64,000 nucleotides of DNA from Nautilus pompilius (taxonomy: Eukaryota; Mollusca; Cephalopoda; Nautilida; Nautilidae): contig JACATO010000334.1 of assembly GCA_018389105.1 (NCBI GenBank), forward strand, positions 124,001 to 188,000. Reading direction: 5' to 3'. A program made the translations under genes and the position numbers. A model generated the notes under the pieces. The model had not been told where the DNA came from, did no database searches, and was given only the letters and a program-made list of their open reading frames with translations. Below are positions 36,801 to 48,544 of this stretch, one piece after another. Numbering within the stretch: the first letter of the stretch is position 1; the number at the start of each line of letters is the position of its first letter.

Positions 36801-36910
36801 GTGCACGTCCGTACTCACCAGGTGACCAAACACTGGGCATGAAGCGGCATCGATGCACAATAATCGGCGAACGCCAAAAAAACGACTGCGACGAAGGAAT
36901 TCATTTTCAT
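27865..36910 (-). CDS. Secreted cysteine-rich protein, five small exons, unnamed family
   Basis: Exons on the minus strand: 36910-36819, 35361-35253, 29379-29269, 28519-28441 and 27956-27865. All junctions are GT-AG and phases agree (2, 0, 0, 1), giving exactly 161 codons with the stop. Residues 1-20 or so form a signal peptide (MKMNSFVAVVFLAFADYCAS). The mature part has nine cysteines (27, 37, 57, 64, 95, 101, 123, 149, 157), possible N-glycosylation at N36 and N72, and conserved-looking blocks CLVTWNFDSNC, GGEKCLYK, RYIDDLTFTC, WYAVLDFGTNYCNL and CTQYSSANCEKY. From memory it resembles an uncharacterised family of small secreted proteins in invertebrates and fish; no function is known to me. 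The start lies in a CpG-rich block 637 bp from the divergent CFAP69 start. Intron 2 (5.9 kb) carries a TIR element and a LINE. No exon exceeds 111 nt. Confidence 0.85.
28739..29255 (-). mobile_element. Tigger/pogo-like transposon fragment
   Basis: The left edge after TA (cagtaaaaacatcaattatc, then gttcagataatcaag) has the look of a Tigger terminal repeat. On the minus strand an open frame ending at 28958 (DWLDNVIQTDEESV, RSNSTVAQMNAILQFLNK) resembles the acidic C-terminal tail of TIGD-type transposases. The other end and most of the transposase are missing. The fragment lies in intron 3 of the secreted-protein gene, directly after the exon 3 donor (29268). Confidence 0.55.
29546..30306. repeat. 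Pair of direct repeats about 45 bp long, 715 bp apart
   Basis: tgctaataaaatgatttata with the following tac(t/a)agatatttcttca is found at about 29549-29595 and again at about 30263-30306, with two or three differences. The sequence between shows no recognised gene. Confidence 0.7.
30387..32737 (-). mobile_element. DNA transposon of unresolved superfamily with intact ends
   Basis: Inverted ends AGGGTGTTGATT at 30387 and its exact complement ending at 32737 enclose 2351 bp. They are flanked by tatgaacact (30377-30386) and aatgaacact (32738-32747), a 9-10-bp target duplication. The minus strand encodes one decayed protein in several pieces: a charged N-terminal domain (32391-32119; RKRVDIISEELVTLWSKL), a Ser-rich linker and SLSRKQNISLRKSANL (32020-31655), a likely RNase H-fold core (31560-31189; MIITDTTAVNTGRLGG and YVGCQHHILD) and a C-terminal part (31192-30854; ARWNSRGILALLSFILLP). 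The D, C-x-H and RWNS landmarks recall hAT or MULE transposases but fit neither cleanly. It is broken by several stops and frame changes. Confidence 0.75.
32800..34270 (+). mobile_element. Decayed LINE with endonuclease and RNase H relics
   Basis: The plus strand near 32930-33130 reads IVGDANGQPSSLDYKEID and PTTYCCSRR, then PTPDLAFATTTI in a neighbouring frame, matching the apurinic-type endonuclease of I/R1/Jockey-like LINEs (GDFNAHH.W, TPDLS). Near 33980-34260 it reads WIQIYTEGSAK and later VIQWIPMHGD, matching the IYTDGSA and LQWIPxHC landmarks of a LINE RNase H domain. The reverse transcriptase expected between them is not visible, so the copy is internally deleted and degraded. It lies in antisense orientation in intron 2 of the secreted-protein gene. 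Confidence 0.65.
35384..35687. repeat. Four tandem copies of a 76-bp unit
   Basis: Units start at 35384, 35460, 35536 and 35612 with aagttca(c/t)ttggttttcc and run through ggcaactggatgcgatccta and gcctcctctttgaact. Spacing is exactly 76 bp and differences are few, so the duplication is recent. The array begins 23 bp upstream, in transcript sense, of exon 2 of the minus-strand secreted-protein gene. Confidence 0.95.
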
Positions 36911-37000
36911 ACTGCGCAGTTTTCTCCCCCCCCCAACCACCAGCGCTTCTCAGCTCGTTCCCTTTAATTACGGAGGAACCCGGAAGTTACCGAAATACCT
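36040..37000. promoter_or_regulatory. CpG-rich divergent promoter region
   Basis: CpG-dense sequence in AT-rich surroundings (for example cacgcgcgcggattcggtga at 36739-36758 and cggtccgacgccgccacggg near 36511). It covers the minus-strand first exon of the secreted-protein gene (36819-36910) and lies upstream of the CFAP69 start at 37548, which suggests shared promoter sequence for two divergent genes. Confidence 0.6.
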
Positions 37001-37094
37001 CAATAAATTAGTTATCTGTATTCCTTTTAGAAACGTTTCAGTTTGTAATTGCGAATTCTGCGAACACCAGCATATTGGGCAAATTTTACTTGAA

Positions 37095-37185
37095 CCTATT
37101 ATTATTATTATTTTATTATTATTATTAGTAGTAGTAGTAGTAGTAGTTATAGTAGTAGTAGTAGTAGTAGTAGTAGTAATCATAA
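37095..37185. repeat. (ATT)n then (TAG)n microsatellite
   Basis: attattatt runs change into tagtagtag runs. The tract lies between the CpG-rich block and the CFAP69 start. Confidence 0.9.
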
Positions 37186-37340
37186 TAACAGTAATAATTC
37201 TAAAAAAAATAATTAAAAGTAATTTCAAACGAACTAGTGACATTTATATATGATTTTTTATACTTCAGTGATTTTATTTATTTATTTATTTGTTTACTTA
37301 AATTTAATTGTCTTTACGTTACTTTACCCATGGTTCCGTC

Positions 37341-37354
37341 GTCCGCCTAGCAAC
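37341..37354 (+). promoter_or_regulatory. Candidate RFX X-box upstream of CFAP69
   Basis: GTCCGCCTAGCAAC resembles the RFX X-box GTNRCC-N2-RGYAAC. The right half-site AGCAAC is perfect and the left half has two mismatches. It lies 194 bp before the CFAP69 start codon. RFX factors drive ciliary genes in animals through X-boxes at this kind of distance, so the site suits the gene. Binding is not shown. Confidence 0.4.
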
Positions 37355-37547
37355 AGACGTTTATCATGGCTGCCAACCCCGCGAAGAGGGAAAAGCTGAT
37401 GCCGTGAAAACTTCCGCGTACTTGTATGACACAAGTTTGGCAGACATTTACAGTCGGAGTTTTATTTTTATGTTATAGCGGTATCTTTGTTGGTGGCGCT
37501 GAATTTTTTTTTTTTAAAAATAGATAGATAAATAATAATCAAAAGCC

Positions 37548-38167
37548 ATGGCTGTAGAACTGCGATCAGAGAACGCAGCAGGGAGACCTCAGCTTCCAGT
37601 TGTATCACACATTATAACTGATGAAGATGTTGGACTTTTCCAGGTAAGGTCCAAAGGCTGCTGGTTTAAAGTTTGAAGAAGATTTGAAATAAACATTCTT
37701 AAGAAAGAATTTTCCTAACTCATTACGTTTTTCTGTGTATAATAAAAGTAATATACTCTCTCTCTCCATCTCTCTCTCCCCCTCATCTCTCTCTCTTTCC
37801 CCATAGCTCTCTCTCTCATCTTCTTTCCCCATATCTCTCTCCCCATCTCTCTCTTTCTCTCCCTCATCTCTCTTCCCCCATCTCTCTCTCTCCCACTCTC
37901 TCTTTCTCTTCTCTCCCTCATCTCTCTTTCCCCGATCTCTCTCCCTCTCTCTCTTCTTTCCCCATATCTCTCTCTCTCAGCTTTCTCTCTCCCCATCCCT
38001 CTCCCCTCATCTCTCTTTCTTTCCCCATATCTCTCTCCCTCATCTCTCTTTCTTTCCCCATATCTCTCTCCTTCATCTCTCTTTCTTCCCCCTATCTCTC
38101 TCTCCATCTCTCCCATCTCTCTCTCTCCCCCATCCCTCTCTCTCCCCCTCATCTCTCTTTCTTTCCC

Positions 38168-38205
<38 letters not shown>

Positions 38206-39293
38206 TCTCTCCCCATCTCTCCCCATCTCTCTCTTTCTCTCTCTCCCCATATCTCTCCCTTCTCTCTCTCCCCCATCTCTCTCCCATCTTTCCCCCCATT
38301 CTCTCTCTCTCTCCACGCTCTCTCCCATCTCTCTCTTTCTCTCTCTCTCTCCCCCTCATCTCTCTTTCCCCCATCTCTCTCTCCATCTCCCTCTCTCCCT
38401 CATCTCTATTTCTTTACCCATCTCTCTCTCTCTCTCAATTTTGTTATCGTTCCCTTTTTATTTATTATCAGCTGCTTTTATACAACCTTTCAAGAATCTA
38501 GCATGTGAAAGAATAGGAACTGTAGGCTTTGCTAAATGCTCTAAATAGCTAAGATATTTTATTCCTGAAATAATTTAAGGGAAGCATAAACTTTCAACAA
38601 GATAAAGGACATCAAGCTTGGGCTGCAAGCTATAGTTGAAGTAAAACCATTATCTTAATTAGGGAACCAGTACTGGTGTCTGTTCTAATGGCTTTATTTA
38701 ACAGCCTCAAAGATCTTATTCGCCTTACTAACAGTTAACACCTTGCTTATTGATTTTTAAATTGTGACTAAGTTACTTTTAGATTTTTTTTCTACATCTA
38801 GTGAAACAATTTTAAACAATGATCTAGTTTATTAGTTTGGTCCATAAAGTACATTTGCACTTAGAGGTGTTAAAATCATTTGTTTTTTTCTTATACACTA
38901 AGTCAGTTATCTAACACTCTGAAGTTGATTATTTTCTTGTCTGCATTAGCTTTGACACATATCCAACCCCTCTCAATCATGTTGATAATGCTGTTCTGGT
39001 ATAGTCGTGGTGCAAGTCATGAACTTTCCATTTAAAGCAACCCCTATCCCAGATCCTTCTGGCTGCCTTAAAAGGAAACACATCAAAAGGAAGATCACAC
39101 AGAAACTTTATATGGCATAAGTATTAGGTCTTAACCAATACAAAATCCATTCCATGTTGCCTTTCTGACTAGCCTGTGCTAATAACACTATGTTAATTTG
39201 TCACTTGATTTTCAATTAAGTTTAAAACAGTAGTAAAAAAATCAAAATAGATGTCAAGACCAGATTGTTATATTTTTTAAAATGATTTCTTAG

Positions 39294-39358
<65 letters not shown>

Positions 39359-42300
39359 TCAGGATACAACACAAATATTATAAGCTTAGAAAAAGTCATC
39401 AAGCTTCTTAAAGACCCACACTCTGTAAGTAAAAAATTAAACTTTGGACTTTCTTGGTATCATAATCATACCATGAATCACAATGAATGTCAAAGCTTTT
39501 CCTGCATTACTTTTTGTAGTGTTCATTAATGTTAAAGATGGAAACTAGATGTTTGCATCAGAGTCTAAAACAAAAATATGTAAAAGGAAAAAAAAATTTT
39601 TTTTTTACTTGTAACTAAAGAGATGTGCTATATACTGTACATATAAATAAGTGCCAAGTAACTTTGAATAGTATGTGTAATGCATTGCTTGATATTTTAA
39701 TAGAACTAAAATTGTCCAGTTTTCTAAAAGTCGTTAGAATTTAATCAAGACTTTAGTATATATATATAATGTGTGTGTATTTTTAGCAAATTTATTTACA
39801 TGCATCACTCTTGCCATATGTTTACAGAAAGCTGGATATCAGCCATAAGTTTTTAGTTTAAAATTATATCTACAGTTTATTAAGTATTTAGTATTGATTT
39901 AAAAGTAAACATTTCGAACAATTTTTGTATCTGGCATACTGTTTGTGTGCATGTGTGTGTAGGGATTTTTTTTTAATAATTAAAAATTATCTCCCTTGAA
40001 AAAAAACAAAGACAACAGAAACTACTGTAGAATCAGTCACTAAGCAGCGGAATTAATACTGTTATCACAAATCAATTACCAGTCTGAAATCAGATGTTCA
40101 AAATTTAGTCTTCAGTTTATTATTTAAATTCACTACTTCCTGTAATCTTTAAAAAGTTTGCTTGAATGTCTCAAATGAAAAGTACAGCTATTTATTACAG
40201 TATATCATTTAATTATTAACTTCTGTTTGGATGGCATTTTTGTGATGAGAATGCTGTGAGTGATTATATCACACACTGATTTGCAGTTGAGTTTAGAAAT
40301 TTCAGCTTGATTTGTGGCACTTCGGAGCATTACTTTCTGCCAGTAAATGAAACAACATTTAGAACTTAGCAAAAATGTGTCTGCCAAAAATATGCTCGAT
40401 ACAGATTCTAAGCAAATTCTGTCATAGTGAGCTTTAGCACTGGTCAAATTACATCATTCAAGTGTACCAACTAACAGTTTGCAGATTCAAGACCAGCTGA
40501 AGCTGCTTGAACACAGATTAGAACACCCACCACTAAGTAATAATATTTTGCACCAGATCAGTCTTCCCCAGGAATAAACCATGAGATGGTGACCAGGAGG
40601 ATCACCAAACTGTAGGTTTATTAGTTATTTTTATTCCAATAATACTGCTATTTTTAGCAAAAGTTTGAAGATTGTTCTCATGTTTAGTGTACTGTATGCA
40701 TGTTTTTTAATCATTGGGTGGTGGAGATGATTTTTAGATTCCATGCATTCATACAACTGTAAAGTTGTGGAACCATGCTACTTTTGTGCTGGATGGTGGC
40801 CTGGGTTGAAGGCCAAAGTTTAATCCCCAGTTGAGACCAGCTTGTTTTGGTGTATGTCCCTATCATGGTTTCTCCTTGGTCATCTTTAGCTAGTCCCATG
40901 AGTTTTTTTCCAGTTTCTTATTACATTTAAGAAGGAAGGGTTTTACTAGGATTCTCCTTCCCTGAAGTCGGCAGTGCCGGACTCCTTGCGTCGCAGGATA
41001 TTGCTCTCTAGCAAATAATCAGAGCACTGCATTCCTTCACCAGGATAGTCTCTCTATTTAATTACCCTTTACGCATACAAACACACTAAAGATTTTTTCA
41101 CATAGTTTGAGAATGATGCTAAATCCATTATAGGTGCCACGTGGATCTGTTGTTTTCTTTTTTTGAATCTTGAAAATTTACTTTGTGTTGTTGTTGTATT
41201 TTTCTTTTAAAGTATCATTTAAAGGTAATTAGCAGTTATGGAATAAGGTTTTGAAAAAAAAAAGGTGGGTACATTGAACTTTCCTGAACTATAAAAACAA
41301 CAAAACACAACTCCATGGTAATATCTGAATGAAAATGTCTATGATCATTAAACTACCATTAATAAATAAATTTTTTTACAATGTTCCACTCTTTTAGATC
41401 AAAGTTTTGACATTATTAAAAATGTTTTATTTTGTCCATTTCAGCATTAAAACTGGAAGGTGGTATGCTATTAATACCTTTGAAAATATTTAAATAGGTT
41501 CTTGGTACATTAAATGAAAAGAAGAGTAGTTTTTGGTTGTGATGAATCTCAGGATTTCACCAATGATAGTGTTTGTTATAATGGATATAATAAATTATCT
41601 ACCGAAACAAATTTATGTAAATTTTTTAAAATCATTTTTTTTTTCAGAAAGTGCAGGATAAAACTAGAGCCCATTTAATTTGTCATTTCCTTTGTATTCT
41701 TTATTGTTTTACTTATCAATGATTACTACACAAAAAGCCAAACTGTTAAAAAAAATAAAAACTGCTTTATTTCAGGTGTCTTTGTATGACCGACACACAC
41801 GTGCTTTAAAGAAGGTTGCCAAACACTATGAGAATGGCTTTGTATCCTTTACTAACTTTTCAGAATTACTAGGAGTCCTTAGAAGTTTTGTTTTGTCTTT
41901 AGCAGTATTACAGTTTTTTTTTGTTGTTGTTTAAATAAATGTAATAATTAGGCTCCTGCTGCAAACTGATAATATCTGCCTTCAGTTGAATGAATTATCA
42001 CTCTCTCAAATGTGGAAGTCTCTTAATTTTGGAGTTTTTGGGTATTTTCTCTTGAGTCAAGAATTTAGCTCATAAGCTCAGAAATTTTGATGGCATTTCA
42101 ACAATATCATTCTGATGCTTTGTATTAGTACATAATTTTGTGACAAATTTAACAAAATATAAAATAAACATTATAATCTATATGGTAAGATATATATCCA
42201 TTTTTTCTTTTCACTCTGCTTTTTGTTTATTATTAATGTGCTTTTATTTAAATAGCTATAGCAGTAGGTTACTTTTTAGCTTGGGTGTTAAGTTTTGATC

Positions 42301-45300
42301 CCTGAAGAAGAGAAATCATCATACAATCAAAACAATCATTATCGCACCTCTAAAATACTTAATAGAAATAAACGTAATTTTTTCTCTCTGTACTGTGTCG
42401 CTTCTCTGTTTGATATCCATGAGAATTTAAGAGAGATATTGGGCATTTTATTCATTTTTAACTTTTGAAAATTTGTTTTAGTTATCTTTTATATTGATGA
42501 TTTTTATACATTTAGGAAAATGGTAGTATTATAGACTGTTTATTTTATTTATTGTACATATCTTTATATTCTGAAACTGGTCCAGTTTTAGAAGTTTGCT
42601 AATTTTATTTTACATACAGGCAGTAGTTATTCTTTTTTTCTTTTCGAAGACGATATATTTTACTTTTAACACTTGTGTTTGCTTTATTGGTCTGCTGAAT
42701 TTACATAACCCTGACATGAAAAATCAGTTTCTTAAAGATCTGGTGCATGTTTTTAGCATACTGAATATCTGTTGTGATAAAATTCTGGAGATTCCCAAGT
42801 ATGAAGAGGGGGTCTTGGCAATATTCCAGTTATGCAGCATGTCATTTTTGAAAGAGAAATCTTCAGATGAATTGGTCTATGAAGAAATTGTGAAAGAATG
42901 CATATCTCAGTTGGGTAAGCAGAATGCATGCTAACTGAACTGCACTGAAATTTTATGTTGGGACTCAATTCTTAAAAAAATCGATGCAACTTTAATAAGC
43001 AAGAAAAATTCAAAATTAGTTTTCCCACTTGGTTTATGCTTCATTTTCATTTTCATTTTATAAACCCTGATTTTGACTTGCTTAGCAAGGAGGGAAAGTA
43101 ACATTTCATACTAACATTAACAGCAACATTTATATAACCATTCTAATATTGATGCGATGATAAATTGGATGGGTAACAGGTGTAAGTAGCAGCAAGTAAT
43201 ATAATCATTCTAATGCTAACAATAACATTTACCTACTAGCTAAAGGGTTAAGGCAGCAGCCATTAGTTTAGCTTCTTAATATTGATAGCATTAAAAATGT
43301 TTAACAATACATTATTTTATTTGATACCCCTTAGAATAAAGCTGATATAAGCATCACTGCCTTGATTGTTTGTTTTTTTTTTTGCCTTTACTTTTACCTT
43401 ATATAAAAACAACTTGCATTGATGGTAGTGAACCTTCTTTTTATAGGTTACCTGATGAGAACACCAAGTATAGCAGTCCAGAAACAAATCTGCAAGACTC
43501 TCCTTTCATTTTACACTGAAGAACCTATTCTGAAAGAGATACAAAGTATGCATGCTTGAAGTTTTATTGACAACTGTTTACTAATGTTACAAACTTTCTG
43601 TTTACTTGCACTAGTTGACACTTTCTGATATGTAAAAATGTTCTTGAAACAAAAGGGTAAATCACTTGTTGGTAAATGCTGCTGTGTTTTATGGTTATTT
43701 AACTGCTGAGAATAATGTAAAGGAACAGGTCAGAAAATCAGGCAGGTAGGAAACTACTGCTAAACCTGCAGCTAAGAATCTTTGATGGAAATGTGTATAA
43801 TAAAAATACTTTTTCTCTTTTTTTTGTCCTTTTTGAAAATAGTAAGAATATAAATGAAAGTTAGTGGTAATTTTTCAGGGAAATTCCTTACTAGAATTCT
43901 TCTAAATGTGCGAGGAAATGGAAACCCACACAATTGGCCAATGAAGAAGAGTAAGAGCTGTTTTTGATTGGGGATTAAATTCTGGTCCACAACTTTGGCA
44001 ATCTAGAGCTGGGCCATTGGCTACCCATATATATATATAATTTGTAAGGCTAACTTGTTTTAAAATAGTTTTAGTGAATTACAGAGGGGCAGGAATACAA
44101 GTCCTTGCCCTCTAAATTATGTCCAATGTATTTTTGAATGTATTGAATGTCACACTGATTTAAGAGCCTATTATTAACAACAACAAAAAAAGAATAACAT
44201 TTATGGATACTCGGCTTACTATGACATTGACAGAGTTTTGTCTGAGAGTTCAAAATTACAAAAAATTTAGACTTCTATATTTATCCCTTATTTATTAAAA
44301 TTTTCCCAGTACCCAAATACAGTTTCTGTAAAGTTATTATGACATTTTGCAGACTAGGGTATGAGTGGATGGCTATTCCAAATAGCGCTCTGAAAAAATG
44401 TGAACCTGTCAACTTAAAAGTATCTGTGAGTGAGTGAGTTGATGGTTAAATGGTTAGCCTCCTAGTTTGGTATATATTCAAAGCCTGCTAAGTGATCATA
44501 ATTTTCAACATGGCAATTTATAACCTTTTTTTTTTCCAGTCTGTTTTTTGGTGCAATTTGTACATTACAAGATAACTCTTGAGACATTAATGACTAGTTC
44601 TTTAGGTACATTTATTCTGCAGGTTTCTCTATTTAGTGCTGGCTCATGGTGGAACCTGTAATTTTAGCTGGAATACAGGCATGTAGCATCACAATTAATG
44701 GACCATTTCAGAAGTGCTTGATGCATATTAATTCTGACACTCCTTAATGAAAGAATTTGTTATAACTTTTCTCATTAGAACTCAAAGATTGTTGGAGTAC
44801 TCAGAGTAAAAATGCACCAGTGAGCTGGATACCCATTCCACTGGCTGGTTGCTGAAATGAGGAGTGTGTGCAATCAGTGCAATCACCTGTCATTTAAACT
44901 AACCTAAAATAGAACAGCTAGCACTTTTCCAACTTACATCTATTAGTAAATGTCCTTCCATGCAGTATTACCAGCATATTCAAAAGTACAAAAAGGTATC
45001 ACATTTAAACAATTATGTCTGCATAATTTAGGATAGGTAGTGCTTTGATATCTTTTGAGAGATGGATGCATCTTTTATATTATTTTAGGCATTTTCATTT
45101 ATGAATTAAAAAAAAATATAAATTGGATGTAAAATTCACTTTGCTTTTCTCTTTTTTTCTCAAACTTTTCAATATTTCAAACTTTTTTTAAAAGAAGTTT
45201 TTTTATATACTATCAATAATATATTCATAAAGCTTTCTTTGGTCTGGATTGTTTTTATTGTTTAGAGTACCAGCCATGCTCTCGAGCCTACATGCAGAGA

Positions 45301-48300
45301 ATGATGGAATGGAGTGACATTTCTGAGACACTTGTTAAGGTAAGTACATGGAAAATACACAGTATATTTTGAAAAACTCACCCACCATATAAAAATTGTG
45401 CTTTTGCATTTTTTTCCAGAAAAGGGAGGTAATCACAGACACTACTTGTAGATGGTTACTTCCTATATCAAGTTTTAAATTAACTCTTTTGGTACTTAAT
45501 AAATTTTGGGCTGGAAAGTTTCAATTATCTACCAAAAATTGAAATTAGGAATTTGATTGGAGAAGTTGTGGGGTTTTCAATGATGAGGGTATTCCCACTT
45601 ATTGCAAAAGAGGGAAATGTGTTTTTTGAAGTCCTTGGGTAAATCTGTTTTAAAGTTACTCTCTTTATATATTTTGTTAATTTTATCTTGCTTTTTAGGG
45701 ATAATTATATGCTTTTTTTCCCCCAGAGCAGATAATTTATTCCTTGTACATTTCGCTTTTTTATATAGCTTTAGAATTTTAGTTTTTTAGTTCATCAAAT
45801 AAAGTATTCTCAAATAGCCAGATCTGTCTTGCTTGCCTGCAGTTCTATTTCTTTCTCAAATTCTAATGCAAGTATGTTCCTAACAACTTTTGTGTTCAAG
45901 AACGTTCAACGACTCTCTTTGTTTTAAGGTAGGTGTATGTGTATATGTGCTTAGAATCTTTGGTAATTGAAAATTTATTTTTTTCTAAAACACCAATAAT
46001 TTAAAAATTAATGTGATGTGAACATATTCTGGAGTCCAGCATTTGAAGGTTTAATTTGGTGATTTTGCAGACAAATAAATAAATAGATGACAACATAGGA
46101 AAATCTGTACAATTTTATAGTTGTGTTGTTTTTTTTTAAACATTCTGCATATATAGTTTTTTACGAAGGGAGATAACCAGTGACAACAACAAACTATTTT
46201 TATTTGCATATTACTCTCAAATGCTTGAGACAGAAAATCTGAGATGAAGACTTACTTAAAACATAGGTTCTGCATGTAAATATAAAAAATGTAATGTGGC
46301 GCAAACCTTTTGTAATAATCATTAAAGAGATTTATTAAAAAATTAGTTTGGAATCTTAGAGAAACACCAAAGTCTTAAAGCTAAATGTTTAATTTTTGAA
46401 GAACATTTTACATTATTTACCAGGATGAATGGGCCCTAATTTAAGCTGTTCACATAGACATTTGATGTAAGAACACATCGGCAATACATGGATGCTATAA
46501 TTTGAGTGATTCTGATAAGCTGTTTAGATTTAAGTTATCTAGTAGGCATCAAGGAATAAATGAAATGTACACTGAACTGGTTAAAAAATTGAAAAATCTG
46601 ATTAAACAATTTAAATCATTTGAATTACATATCAAGTTAAATGCTGTATATTTTTGCATGTAAAAAAAAACTTTTTTTTTCAATAAAAACAGCATTTTAT
46701 TGATAGGAACTTCTTGAAAAAAGAAAAATGCAAGAATAACAAACAATTTTCCACAGTTACAACAGGATCTGCACATTGCTGTCTCATTGAGTCAGTGTTT
46801 TATGAAGAAGATGTGTGATATCTGCATCCACTGCTGGTGGAGGTTGCCCTTGTGCTGCTGAAGAGTGTGGAAAGGGCCTTGATGATAATCTCAGCAACCA
46901 GCACATCTTGTGCAAGCATGGCCATTGGCATGTCGGAAGACATTGCTGGCCATGGTACCACGGTAATCTGTTGTTCTTGATAGAACTTGTGATATGGGTG
47001 CAAGTGTTTATGTTGGGGTTTGCTTGAAAAATATGATACAACTCAACTTTGAAAAATACCATTCCTGTATGATGCTTAGGTGTGTGTGTAATTCGTTACC
47101 CATGCTTATCAAACACACTTAGTCATGAGTCAGACCCTTTTAACATGGCCGCCCTGCAGCTAGACATTGGTAATATGGTGACATTTTTGCAGTCTTACAA
47201 CTTGCCTTATGACTGGCATGTTGGAATTCCTCTCCCAAGATTGCTTACTTAAGACATTGTTATTCAAAACTGGTTGGTGAACACACACGGGTCAAATGAG
47301 GAAATTGATTATCGCCTTCTCAAGTAAAGTTCTGTAAAATTTCAAACTGCTTTTTCAAATAAATCAAGCAGCATGTGCTAATTGTGGAAAATTAAAAAAA
47401 AAATCAATGCTTCTTCTCAGTTAAGCAGTGGATGATGGTTTTTGTCATGTTGTGTAAGTTTCATTGAACAGAGTTAGTGCATTACACAGTTATCAACATT
47501 CTTTATATCGTACCTTTTAAAATCAGCAGTATTCATTACTGCACATTGTGGTGTACTTGTTTTTTAAAGAACAATGAAGGTCTATACAGTATATCTGCTA
47601 AAATTACTGATCACAAATTATTAAATGTATTTTTAGGAATATTTGATTAAATATCCTCATACTGATACTTTGGAGACTGCCATCTTATTTTAAAAAGTAG
47701 TGCCACCAAACCAGCATGAACCATGCAGCACTACATCTTATCACTGATGCAAGCTGACCACTGCATAGCATTGTGCACAACTACAATACACAGCCAAATA
47801 GTATAGAGAATATGTATATCTACCTTACAGTTAAACTCCACACAGCAGCATTATGCACAACTGTGATACAAAGAAAATGTTTTCTTGACCGAAGAACTAT
47901 AGCATTACACATATATGAAAAGCATCAAAAGTGTAAATTTACCAAAATCTCAATGAAATGATACCAGTAAATAACTGTTTATTGTGATACTTTGATATTT
48001 CTTTATTAATCACTTAGTGAGCATTTTAATAATGTCATCAAATTCACAATGTAGAAAAATGCCTTCAATAAGTGTGTCTCTGTGTTTTAGCATTAACAGC
48101 AATGGCTGTGAACCTTTTGGCAATCAGTAGAACTGTCACCCTTAAATTTTAACAGGATTTCTTTATAACTGCTTAGAATAAACTCTAGAATTTGGCTTTG
48201 TAAATGGTGATTTTTATCTACAAATTTATAAAGGAAAGGATTGGATAAAATACTTTTTATAGACAGGTTGTCTATACATGCAGATCATTAATGTCTATTA

Positions 48301-48494
48301 AAGAAATTCTTTAGTTATTAGTCATAGTAAGTTTTAGTTTTGTTGATTTGTTTAATACATTTTCTTTTAATCTCAAACAATTGCATACTTGAGATTACAG
48401 TATTCTTGGTGTATCACATTTTGAGTTATTTGCTTTTGAAGAATTTGACAGGTGAATTGTTACTCTACCTGAAGGAGCAGATTATTTTCAAGAC

Positions 48495-48544
<50 letters not shown>

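Noticed and set aside
37605-38386. Arg/Glu-rich minus-strand frames
   Set aside because: They are the complement of the (TC)n tract in CFAP69 intron 1.
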